Part shown: piece after piece, positions 16,179-24,026 of the stretch
How the letters are laid out: each line of letters begins with the position of its first letter
Numbering within the stretch: the first letter of the stretch is position 1
NCBI RefSeq assembly: GCF_002160135.1
Contig: NZ_NFJZ01000009.1
Location: 96,150 to 160,149 of the forward strand
DNA from: Lachnoclostridium sp. An196
Lineage (GTDB): Bacteria > Bacillota > Clostridia > Lachnospirales > Lachnospiraceae
Direction of reading: 5' to 3'
DNA length: 64,000 nt
The notes under the pieces: generated by a model
What the model was told of the DNA's origin: nothing
The model's database searches: none
What the model saw: the letters and a program-made list of their open reading frames with translations, nothing else
Translations under genes and position numbers: made by a program

Positions 16179-17346
16179 GCACGCCCGCTGCTCCGCGTCG
16201 GCCGCGTACCGCTGGATCAACTGCCCCGGATCCGTCGCCCTGTCTGATCAGTGCCCGGATCCCGGCTCCAGCAGCTACGCCGACGAGGGAACAGTCGCCC
16301 ACAACCTGGCAGAGCTGAAGCTCCGCCACGTCCTGCATGAGATCACCGACGCCCAGTACAAGAAGCGCCTGGCCAAGATCCAGCAGGACGACTACTACAA
16401 CGGCGAGATGGACGAGGCCACCGACTTCTATGTCGAGACCGTCCTGGAGGAGTTCGTCGCAGCCGGCGAAGGCGCCGAGCTGATGATCGAGCAGCGCCTC
16501 GATCTCTCCCAGTGGATCCCGGAGGGCTTCGGCACTTCCGACGCCGTGATCATCGGCGGCAGCATGATCCAGGTCATCGACCTGAAGTACGGCAAAGGCA
16601 TCAAGGTCGAGGCCAAGAACAACCCCCAGTTCCGCCTCTACGGCCTGGGCGCCGTCTCTCTGTTCGGCGATCTCTACGACTTCGACACCGTGAAGACCAC
16701 CGTCGTGCAGCCCCGCCTCGATCACGTTGACAGCGAGGTCGTCATCCTGAAGGAGCTGCTGCTCTGGGGCGAGGAGGAAGTCGCGCCCCGCGCCATCATG
16801 GCCATGGAGGGCTCCGACTACTTCGTGGCCGGCGACTGGTGCCGCTTCTGCCCGGCGAAGGCCCGCTGCCGCAAGCGTGCCGAGTTCAACCTGGATCTGG
16901 CCCGGATGGAGTTCCAGAAGCCCCCGCTGCTCTCCAACGAGGAGATCGGCGAAGTGCTGGCCAAGGCCGACCACCTGAAGAAGTGGGCCGAGGAGGTCAG
17001 CGAGTACGCTCTGGAGCAGGCCCTGGCCGGTGAGCACTTCGACGGCTGGAAGCTGGTCGAAGGCCGCAGCAACCGCAAGTACGCCGACGAGATCCAGGTG
17101 GCCGACAAACTGAAGGCCGCCGGCTTCGACGAGGCGATGCTCTACCAGCGCAAGCTCTACGGCATCACCGAGATGGAGAAGCTCGTCGGCAAGAAGAAGC
17201 TGGCCGCCACCCTGGGCGACCTGCTGATCAAACCAGCAGGCAAGCCGGTCCTCGTGCCGGAGTCTGATAAGCGCGAAGCCATCAACACAACCGAAGCGGC
17301 CAAGGCCGACTTCACCACCGGCGACGACGAAGTCGCGCCGTTCTAA
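16168..17346 (+). CDS. DUF2800 protein, PD-(D/E)XK-type nuclease-like
   Basis: A 392-residue phage protein of the DUF2800 family, related to Cas4/RecB-like nucleases. It begins with the small-residue/Trp segment SASAAYRWINCPGSVALS and has DEGTVAHNLAEL, the core VIDLKYGKGIKV near residue 137 (Asp and Lys of a PD-(D/E)XK site) and a Cys motif CRFCPAKARCRKR near residue 228 that may bind Fe-S. With the DUF2815 protein and DNA polymerase that follow, it probably serves phage recombination or replication. The biochemical activity is inferred. Confidence 0.8.
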   Translation: MPTKHARCSASAAYRWINCPGSVALSDQCPDPGSSSYADEGTVAHNLAELKLRHVLHEITDAQYKKRLAKIQQDDYYNGEMDEATDFYVETVLEEFVAAGEGAELMIEQRLDLSQWIPEGFGTSDAVIIGGSMIQVIDLKYGKGIKVEAKNNPQFRLYGLGAVSLFGDLYDFDTVKTTVVQPRLDHVDSEVVILKELLLWGEEEVAPRAIMAMEGSDYFVAGDWCRFCPAKARCRKRAEFNLDLARMEFQKPPLLSNEEIGEVLAKADHLKKWAEEVSEYALEQALAGEHFDGWKLVEGRSNRKYADEIQVADKLKAAGFDEAMLYQRKLYGITEMEKLVGKKKLAATLGDLLIKPAGKPVLVPESDKREAINTTEAAKADFTTGDDEVAPF

Positions 17347-17364
17347 ATTAAGGAGGATTATAAA

Positions 17365-17913
17365 ATGTCTACTACCAAAGTTATCACCGGAAAAGTTCGT
17401 TTCAGCTATGTGAACATCTTCAAGAGCCGCGCCTTCCAGGCTGGCCAGGACGCCAAGTACAGCGTGTGCCTGCTGATCCCTAAAGAGGACAAGGCCACCA
17501 TCAAGAAGATCAAGGCAGCCATCGACGCAGCTGTCCAGGACGGTATCAGCTCCAAGTGGGGCGGCAAGAAGCCTGCCAACCTGAAGCTGCCCCTGCGCGA
17601 CGGCGACGCCGAGCGTGCTGACGAGGCTCCTGAGTACGAGGGTATGTACTTCCTCAACTGCAACAGCACCCAGAAGCCCGGCATCGTGGACAAGGATCTG
17701 AACGAGATCCTGGACCCCGACGAGGTCTACTCCGGCTGCTGGGGCCGCGCCTCCATCAACTTCTTCCCCTTCAACACCAACGGCAACAAGGGCATCGGCG
17801 TCGGCCTGAATAACATCCAGAAGCTGAAGGACGACGACCGCCTGGGCGCTGCCCGTGCTTCCGCCGAGTCCGACTTCGGCGGCGACGACTTCGAGGACGA
17901 CGAGGACTTCTAA
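17365..17913 (+). CDS. DUF2815 protein, likely ssDNA-binding/annealing
   Basis: A 182-residue protein of the DUF2815 family, thought to be an OB-fold single-strand DNA binding protein. The N-terminus has VITGKVRFSYVNIFKSRAF; the C-terminus is a highly acidic tail (DFGGDDFEDDEDF), as in SSB proteins, which recruits replication partners. It lies between DUF2800 and the DNA polymerase, the common clostridial phage order. Confidence 0.78.
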   Translation: MSTTKVITGKVRFSYVNIFKSRAFQAGQDAKYSVCLLIPKEDKATIKKIKAAIDAAVQDGISSKWGGKKPANLKLPLRDGDAERADEAPEYEGMYFLNCNSTQKPGIVDKDLNEILDPDEVYSGCWGRASINFFPFNTNGNKGIGVGLNNIQKLKDDDRLGAARASAESDFGGDDFEDDEDF

Positions 17914-17926
17914 GGAGGACATACAG

Positions 17927-19900
17927 ATGCACCGAGTTATGGGCGTGGATATAGAAACCTATAGCTCCGTGGATCTGACCGAGGCGGGCGTCTACGCCTA
18001 CGTGGAGGCGCCTGACTTCGACATCCTGCTCATCTCGTACATCTTCGACGACTGGGGCGAGGACGACGTCAAGACCATCGACTGCTTCGATGCTGATCCT
18101 GACATGATGGCCGAGTTCTGCGAGGCCCTCCTCGATCCCCAGATCGTCAAGACCGCCTTCAACGCGAACTTCGAGCGCACCTGTCTGGCCAAGTGGCTCC
18201 GGAAGCCCATGCCGCCGGAGGAGTGGCGCTGCACAATGGTCAAGGCGCTGACGCTGGGCCTGCCGGGCAACCTGGCAGGCGCCGGCGAGGCGCTGGGCCT
18301 TCCTCCCGAGAAGCTAAAGGATCCCCAGGGCAAGGCCCTGATCCAGTTCTTCTCGAAGCCGTGCAAGCCGACCCGGACCAACGGCCAGAGGACGCGCAAC
18401 CTCCCGCAGCATGATCCGGCCAAGTGGCAGCTCTACAAGGGCTACAACCGGCAGGACGTCGTGACAGAGCAGGAGATCCTACGGAAGCTATCCATCTACA
18501 AGACACCGGAGTCAGAGCAGGAGCTCTGGGCTCTGGACCAACACATGAACGACAACGGCGTGGCGCTCGACATCCCCATGGTCGAGAAGATCGTCGAGTA
18601 TGACACCCGGCGCCGGCAGGAGCTCCAGGAGGAAGCCCAGGAGCTCACCGGACTGAAAAACCCGAACAGCCTGGCCCAACTGAAGCGCTGGCTCGCAGAG
18701 CAGGGCGTGGAGATGACCAGCGTCACCAAGGACACCATCGCCGAAGCGCTGCGAGATCCGGAGCTCCCGGACGTCGTCCGGAGAGTGCTGGAGATCCGCA
18801 CCGCCCTGGGCAAGACCAGCGTGGCCAAGTACAGCACGATGCTGGTGGCACACTGCCAGGATCACCGGCTGCGAGGCATCCTTCAGTTCTACGGCGCCAA
18901 CCGATCCGGGCGCTGGGCCGGCCGCCTGGTGCAGACGCACAACCTGGCCAAGAACACGCTGCCGGATCTGGCTCTGGCCCGCGAGCTGGCGGCCGAGGGA
19001 GACTTCGAGACCATGGGCACCCTGTTCGGCGAGACGGCCTTCGTCTTCTCCGAGCTGATCCGGACGGCCTTCATCCCATCAGAGGGCTGCCGCTTCGTGG
19101 TCTCTGACTTCTCGGCCATCGAGGCCCGCGTGCTGGCGTGGATCGCCGGCGAGGAATGGACCCTGGAGGCTTTCCGGCAGGGCAAGGACATCTACTGCGA
19201 GACCGCCTCCATGATGTACCACGTGCCCGTGGAAAAGCACGGAGCCAACAGCCACCTCCGCCAGAAGGGCAAGGTCGCCGTGCTGGCCTGCGGCTACCAG
19301 GGCGGCGTCGGCGCCATGAAACGCATGGACAAAGGCGGCACCATCCCGGAGGACGAGCTCCAGAGCGTCGTGGACCAGTGGCGGGGGGCCAACCCCAACG
19401 TGGTGAAGCTCTGGCGCAACTGCGAGCTGGCAGCCAGGACAGTCATCGAGGAACACCGCACCGTCCGGCTGAAGAACGGCATCGCCTTCGGCTACATCAA
19501 CAGCAACCTGTTCATCAAGCTGCCCAGCGGCCGGAAGCTCTGCTACTGGAACACCCGCCTGAAGATGGACCCGAGGGACGGCCGCGAGCACATCGTCTAC
19601 ATGGGAGTCAATCAGGAAACCAAGCAATGGGGAGAGACTGAGACCTACGGCGGCAAGCTGGTCGAGAACATCACCCAAGCCATCGCCAGAGACTGCCTGG
19701 CCATATCCATGCAGAGGGTCGCAGCTCTGGGCTATAACATCGTGATGCACGTCCATGACGAGATGATCGTTGACGTGCCAATCGAAGACGCCGACGCGCT
19801 GGAGCGGATCAACGCCTGCATGGGCGAGGCGATCCCCTGGGCGCCCGGTTTACCATTACGGGGTGACGGCTACGAGACCCCGTTCTACATGAAAGACTAA
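17927..19900 (+). CDS. polA-like: Phage DNA polymerase I-type (family A) with 3'-5' exonuclease
   Basis: A 657-residue replicative polymerase. The proofreading exonuclease begins at once with GVDIETYS (Asp8, Glu10) and FNANFERTCLAKW. The polymerase domain has motif A SDFSAIEARVLAWIAGEE (near 393), motif B RQKGKVAVLACGYQGGVGAM (near 445) and motif C MHVHDEMIVDVP (near 606). No 5'-3' exonuclease domain is present, as usual in phage enzymes. ATG 17927 follows AAGGAGGACATACAG; an earlier in-frame start at 17855 would overlap the upstream gene and lacks a ribosome site. Confidence 0.93.
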   Translation: MHRVMGVDIETYSSVDLTEAGVYAYVEAPDFDILLISYIFDDWGEDDVKTIDCFDADPDMMAEFCEALLDPQIVKTAFNANFERTCLAKWLRKPMPPEEWRCTMVKALTLGLPGNLAGAGEALGLPPEKLKDPQGKALIQFFSKPCKPTRTNGQRTRNLPQHDPAKWQLYKGYNRQDVVTEQEILRKLSIYKTPESEQELWALDQHMNDNGVALDIPMVEKIVEYDTRRRQELQEEAQELTGLKNPNSLAQLKRWLAEQGVEMTSVTKDTIAEALRDPELPDVVRRVLEIRTALGKTSVAKYSTMLVAHCQDHRLRGILQFYGANRSGRWAGRLVQTHNLAKNTLPDLALARELAAEGDFETMGTLFGETAFVFSELIRTAFIPSEGCRFVVSDFSAIEARVLAWIAGEEWTLEAFRQGKDIYCETASMMYHVPVEKHGANSHLRQKGKVAVLACGYQGGVGAMKRMDKGGTIPEDELQSVVDQWRGANPNVVKLWRNCELAARTVIEEHRTVRLKNGIAFGYINSNLFIKLPSGRKLCYWNTRLKMDPRDGREHIVYMGVNQETKQWGETETYGGKLVENITQAIARDCLAISMQRVAALGYNIVMHVHDEMIVDVPIEDADALERINACMGEAIPWAPGLPLRGDGYETPFYMKD

Positions 19901-19913
19901 GGAGGACACACAA

Positions 19914-20471
19914 ATGAAAATCACCCGCACCATGACCATCGAAACCAACGAGATCCAGATCGGCGACCGCATCGAGGTCGGCCATTACACTGCCACCTGC
20001 CAGAAGCTGGTCGGCGAGGGCCTGGCCCTGTTCCTGCTGGATCAGTATCTGGACAAGGCCATGCAGATGAACAAAAAGAACACCAACGCGGGCGGCTACG
20101 ACGCCAGCGATCTCCGCAAAGAGCTGAACAGCGGCAAGATCCTCGACGAGTTCGCGCCCCTGGAGCTGGTGCCCTTCAAGAATGGCGACCTGCTCCGCCT
20201 GCCCTTCTACGGCGAGCTGTTCGGGCACGACGACTGGTACAACTCCGGCGCCGTGGAGCCTGACGACTGCGAGCAGTGGCCTCTGATGAAGGAACGCGCC
20301 AACCGCATCGCCGAACGCAAGGGCGAGAGCTACGAGTGGGGATGGATCCAGAACATCCGCCAGGGGTCCGCGACGTATTTCTGCATTGTCGACAGCGACG
20401 GCAATGCCTACTACTGGGGCGCCTCGCACTCCTTCGGCGTCCGCCCGGCTTTCCTGATCAAATTATCATAA
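19914..20471 (+). CDS. DGR target protein 2, C-type-lectin-like (DUF6273-like), in replication module
   Basis: A 185-residue protein whose C-terminal part has the DUF6273/C-type-lectin-like ending (YYWGASHSFGVRPAFLIKLS). The last 35 codons contain a variable repeat that matches the DGR template at 44760-44847. All 11 differences in 83 bases fall on template adenines, changing nine of ten template Asn codons (to Y, I, D, S, D, Y, Y, G, H; one N kept) and one Ile to Phe. No signal peptide or membrane segment is seen. It stands between DNA polymerase and the primase/helicase, far from the tail genes, so it may act in the cytoplasm, or after lysis. The ligand is unknown. Confidence 0.85.
   Translation: MKITRTMTIETNEIQIGDRIEVGHYTATCQKLVGEGLALFLLDQYLDKAMQMNKKNTNAGGYDASDLRKELNSGKILDEFAPLELVPFKNGDLLRLPFYGELFGHDDWYNSGAVEPDDCEQWPLMKERANRIAERKGESYEWGWIQNIRQGSATYFCIVDSDGNAYYWGASHSFGVRPAFLIKLS
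20366..20448 (+). repeat. DGR variable repeat VR2
   Basis: 83 bases aligned without gaps to template 44765-44847. 11 of 22 template adenines are substituted (to T, G or C); none of 61 other bases differs. The 3' part CGGCGTCCGCCCGG is identical and is the likely initiation-of-mutagenic-homing segment. Confidence 0.92.
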
Positions 20472-20475
20472 ATCC

Positions 20476-20494
20476 CGGGGGCCTCGTGCCCCCG
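20476..20494. other. GC hairpin just after VR2
   Basis: CGGGGGC (20476-20482) and GCCCCCG (20488-20494) with loop CTCGT, 27 bases after VR2 and just past the stop codon. No T run follows. DGR targets in other phages carry such a hairpin 3' of VR that aids homing. Confidence 0.6.
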
Positions 20495-20527
20495 CCATAG
20501 ACTATCTACAAAGCAAGGAGGACAACG

Positions 20528-21016
20528 ATGGAGCCTATCACTATACGCTGGGAGACCGGCCACATGACCATCAACCCGGACGCCTTTTTCCCAACAAGTG
20601 CAGCCAGGATCCGGAAGCTCCTCCGGGTGGTCGCCCTGGACTTTGAGCATCAGGACGTCATCCGGATGCAGCTGGCCGGGGCCTGCGAGAGCCGAGCCCA
20701 GGAGCTCCTGGACGGCCGCAAGAGCCTCGCCAACGAGGCAGTAAACCACCACCAAAAAGCAGCGGACCTGGAGCCGCAGATCGAGACGGCCAAGCGCCGG
20801 ATCACTACCCTCCGGGCCTGCATCAAAGAGCAGCCGAAGAAGGCCCGACAGCTGGGCTACCCTGAACGGCTGCACGAGGAGCGGGAGCAGCTGAAGAAGC
20901 TGACCGCCGAGCGCTCCGGAGCTCTCTCAGCCTTCCGGAAGAAAAAGCGCGAGTTCGAGGCCGCTGAGGCCACAGCTGAGAAATTAAGACAGAACGCGGA
21001 GGTGCTGAGACCATGA
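20528..21016 (+). CDS. Coiled-coil early protein, unknown
   Basis: A 162-residue protein with a short N-terminal part (MEPITIRWETGHMTINPDAF) and long amphipathic helices from about residue 35 to the end, rich in Glu, Lys, Arg and Ala. No catalytic motif. It overlaps the start of the VapE-like gene in an ATGA, so the two are coupled; a helper role in replication is possible from position only. Shine-Dalgarno AAGGAGGACAACG. Confidence 0.7.
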   Translation: MEPITIRWETGHMTINPDAFFPTSAARIRKLLRVVALDFEHQDVIRMQLAGACESRAQELLDGRKSLANEAVNHHQKAADLEPQIETAKRRITTLRACIKEQPKKARQLGYPERLHEEREQLKKLTAERSGALSAFRKKKREFEAAEATAEKLRQNAEVLRP

Positions 21017-23484
21017 CCAACACAGCGGAAAAACTCACCCTGCCCCTGTTCAGGGTCAAGTACAACGGCGACCTCCTGATCTCGACCGGCCGCAGCCGCT
21101 TCGAGACCTCCTGGAAAAATAAGACCATGAGCTGGGCGGCTCTCCTGAATAAACTCTCCCGCTCCATGGAGACCACGGAGACCCACGCCGAGTACATGAA
21201 GATGAGCAAGGAGCAGCAGGACAAGATCAAGGACATCGGCGGCTTCGTCGGCGGTCATCTGAGGGATGGCCGCCGCAAGACCGGCTACGTCACGGCCCGC
21301 CAGCTGCTCACCCTCGACCTGGACTTCCCTCCGGCCGAGTTCTGGGACAACATCATCGACAACCTGGAGATCGACAACGCCCTGGCGGTCTACTCCACAC
21401 ATAAGCACACCAAGGCGAAGCCCCGCTACCGTCTGATCATGCCCCTCGACAGAGAGGTCACGCCGGACGAGTACGAGGCCATCGCCCGCAAGATCGCCGA
21501 GAAGATCGGCATCGACTACTTCGACGACTCCACCTTCCAGCCGACCCGTCTGATGTACTGGCCGAGCCATAGCGTGGATGTCGAGCCCTTCTTCCAATAT
21601 TACGACGCCCCCTTCCTGGCGGCCGACTCCATCCTGGCCGAGTACCCGGACTGGACCGACACCAGCTACTGGCCGGAGTCGTCCCGCATGGCCGGGATCC
21701 GAAAGCGCCAAGCAGACAAACAAGGCGACCCGCTGGCCAAGAAGGGCATCGTGGGCGCCTTCTGCCGCACCTATACGATCACCCAGGCCATCGCCAAGTT
21801 CCTGCCGGACGTCTACACCCAGACGGCCAAAGAGGACCGCTACACCTACGCAGCCGGCTCAACTGCTGCCGGCCTCGTGGTCTATGACGGCGACGTCTTC
21901 GCCTACTCCAACCACAGCACCGACCCGGCCGGCGGCCAGCTCTGCAACGCCTTCGACCTCGTCCGCCTCCACAAGTTCAGCGACCTGGACGACGGCAAGG
22001 AGGACAGGAGCGGCAGCGAGCGCCCCAGCTACAAGGAGATGGCCAAGTTCGCCGCGGAGGATCCGAGCGTTCGCATGACGCTCGCGAGCGACGCCAGGGC
22101 GAAGGCCGTGCTCGACTTCGAGGGCGAGCCGCTGCCGGAGCCAGAGGAAGACTGGGAAACCAAGCTCGTCCTCTCTGAGAGCGGATCCATCAAGCCGCTG
22201 ATCACCAACGCCGTGCTGATCCTGGAGAACGACCCCGCCCTTCAGGGGATCCGGCACAATGAGCTGAGCGGCGCCATCGAGGTCAAGGGCAAGCTGCCCT
22301 GGAGCCGCCCGAGCAAATACTGGCGCGACGCTGACGACGCCCTCCTCTATGGATATGTGGTCGACCAGTACGGCGTCCAGTTCCCGGAGAATCGCTTCAC
22401 CAAGGCGCTGACCATCGTCACGGACAAGCGCCGCTTCAACCCGCTGCGGGAGTACATCCAAAACCTGCCCGAGTGGGACGGCGTGCCGAGAGTGGACACG
22501 CTGTTGGTCGACTATCTGGGCGCCGAGGACTCCGCCTACGTCCGCGCCGTCACCAGGAAGACCCTGATCGGAGCCATCCAGCGCGTGCTGGAGCCTGGCT
22601 GCAAGTTCGACACGGTCCTGGTCCTGGATGGCAAGCCCGGCATCGGCAAGAGCACCCTGCTCCGGAAGCTGGGCGGGAAATGGTTTAGTGACTCCCTCAG
22701 TCTGGCCGACACCAGGGACAAGACCGCAGCTGAGAAGCTGCAAGGCGTCTGGATCATGGAGATCGGCGAGATGCAGGGCACCAGGAAGGCCGACGTCGAC
22801 GTCATGAAGGGCTTCATCAGCCGCCAGGTGGACGAGTACCGCGCAGCCTACGGCCGCGTGGTGGAGCGCCACCCGAGGACAGCCATCATCTGCGGCACCA
22901 CAAACAGCACCACCGGCTTCCTGAGAGACGCCACCGGCAACCGGCGCTTCTGGCCCGTCACCGTCAACGGCGGGGGCTCACTCTCTGTCTGGGATATGAC
23001 CGAGGAGACCCGCAGCCAGATCTGGGCCGAGGCCATGATCTTCGTGGCGGAGGGCGAGACCTCCTACCTGGACGCAGCCATGGAGAAGGAAGCGGCCAAG
23101 GCGCAGCAGGCGGCGCTCATGTACGACGAGCGCGAGGGCCAGGTCATCGACTACCTGGACACCCTGCTCCCGGAGGACTGGTACAACTGGGACCTGAATC
23201 AGCGCGTGGACTATTTCCAGCAGCGTGACGTTCTGAGCCCGGACACCAAGGGCACCATGCAGCGCACGAAAGTCAGCGCCATGGAGATCTTCTGCGAGTG
23301 CTTCGGACGCCCAAAGAACTACTGGACAAGGAAGGACGGCGACGAGATCGCCGCCATCATGGCAAGGCTGCCAGAGTGGGAAAGACCATCAAACGCCACC
23401 ATGAGGATCAAGGACTACGGCAAGCAGCGCGTGTTCGTCCGGGCTGCTGGTAACGGTAACGAGGCCCCAGGATCGGGATCGTGA
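21013..23484 (+). CDS. VapE-family phage primase/helicase
   Basis: An 823-residue virulence-associated E type protein. The N-terminal half is a primase-polymerase-like region (VTARQLLTLDLDFP near residue 97, then YRLIMPLDREVTPDEYEAIA). The C-terminal half is a D5/VapE-like AAA+ ATPase with Walker A DGKPGIGKSTLLRKL near residue 538, WIMEIGEM (Walker B region) and GTTNSTTGFLRDATGNRRFW. It would unwind and prime DNA at the phage origin. A cluster of GGTAAC repeats starts in its last codons and continues downstream. Confidence 0.88.
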   Translation: MTNTAEKLTLPLFRVKYNGDLLISTGRSRFETSWKNKTMSWAALLNKLSRSMETTETHAEYMKMSKEQQDKIKDIGGFVGGHLRDGRRKTGYVTARQLLTLDLDFPPAEFWDNIIDNLEIDNALAVYSTHKHTKAKPRYRLIMPLDREVTPDEYEAIARKIAEKIGIDYFDDSTFQPTRLMYWPSHSVDVEPFFQYYDAPFLAADSILAEYPDWTDTSYWPESSRMAGIRKRQADKQGDPLAKKGIVGAFCRTYTITQAIAKFLPDVYTQTAKEDRYTYAAGSTAAGLVVYDGDVFAYSNHSTDPAGGQLCNAFDLVRLHKFSDLDDGKEDRSGSERPSYKEMAKFAAEDPSVRMTLASDARAKAVLDFEGEPLPEPEEDWETKLVLSESGSIKPLITNAVLILENDPALQGIRHNELSGAIEVKGKLPWSRPSKYWRDADDALLYGYVVDQYGVQFPENRFTKALTIVTDKRRFNPLREYIQNLPEWDGVPRVDTLLVDYLGAEDSAYVRAVTRKTLIGAIQRVLEPGCKFDTVLVLDGKPGIGKSTLLRKLGGKWFSDSLSLADTRDKTAAEKLQGVWIMEIGEMQGTRKADVDVMKGFISRQVDEYRAAYGRVVERHPRTAIICGTTNSTTGFLRDATGNRRFWPVTVNGGGSLSVWDMTEETRSQIWAEAMIFVAEGETSYLDAAMEKEAAKAQQAALMYDEREGQVIDYLDTLLPEDWYNWDLNQRVDYFQQRDVLSPDTKGTMQRTKVSAMEIFCECFGRPKNYWTRKDGDEIAAIMARLPEWERPSNATMRIKDYGKQRVFVRAAGNGNEAPGSGS

Positions 23485-23728
23485 CCACCTGGGGCTCGTT
23501 ACCACCGCCAGCGACGGCAAATGGTAACGACGCCGCCGTCGTTACCCCACACGTTACCCCACACGTTACCGCCAAAAAGCCAGCAACCGCAAGGGAAAAA
23601 AGGCAAGCGGTAACGAGGTAACAAGGTTTTTATATAGATTATTAAAAAATTACCCTACACACACGAAAACGGGCACCCGCGAGAGCACATACGCGCATTA
23701 TAGAACTTTTTCCGGGGGCCTCGTTACC
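23449..23728. repeat. Iteron-like GGTAAC/GTTACC array, candidate phage origin
   Basis: Ten copies of GGTAAC or its complement GTTACC occur in 280 bases: 23449, 23455, 23498, 23523, 23541, 23553, 23565, 23609, 23617 and 23723. Three (23541, 23553, 23565) repeat at exactly 12 bp in the context CGTTACCCCACA. Arms 23455-23471 and 23488-23503 form a 16-bp inverted repeat with one bulged G across the VapE stop codon. An AT-rich stretch (23624-23650) follows. The array fills the only sizeable gap in the early operon, right after the primase/helicase. Confidence 0.6.
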
Positions 23729-23744
23729 ACAGGAGGACACACGC

Positions 23745-24026
23745 ATGGAACGCGAACGAGATATTGAAAAATGGATGCGGCAGAAAATCGAGCAAATGGG
23801 AGGCATCGCGCTGAAGTTCACCAGCCCCGGCAATGATGGCGTGCCTGACCGGATCGCAATACTGCCGGGGGGCCAGGTGTGGTTTATCGAACTGAAGAAG
23901 GACGGCGAGGCCCCGACAAAGATCCAGGAATGGCAGATTGAACGACTCCGAAAGCTGGGCTGCAACGTGGCAGTGATCGCAGGCATGAAGGAGGCGCGAG
24001 CCTGGATCTGGGAGGTGATCGGCTGA
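23745..24026 (+). CDS. VRR-NUC domain nuclease
   Basis: A 93-residue stand-alone VRR-NUC protein, a PD-(D/E)XK nuclease fold. The catalytic pattern is visible: FTSPGNDGVPDRIAIL (Asp), then VWFIELKKDGEAPTKIQ (Glu-x-Lys), and the later QIERLRKLG. Family members cut structured DNA; in phages they sit next to helicases. Its stop overlaps the ATG of the SNF2 helicase. Shine-Dalgarno AGGAGGACACACGC. Confidence 0.85.
   Translation: MERERDIEKWMRQKIEQMGGIALKFTSPGNDGVPDRIAILPGGQVWFIELKKDGEAPTKIQEWQIERLRKLGCNVAVIAGMKEARAWIWEVIG

Noticed and set aside
16141..17922. Very long open frames on the minus strand across the prophage and over rnr
   Set aside because: They are shadows of G/C-rich genes on the plus strand, with low-complexity Val/Leu/Gly-rich or His-rich translations and no ribosome sites.
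23712..23728. A third variable repeat or homing hairpin at CCGGGGGCCTCGT, shared with the VR2 hairpin
   Set aside because: Only about 13 bases match, no VR-like sequence lies upstream, and no stem forms here. It belongs to the GGTAAC array region.
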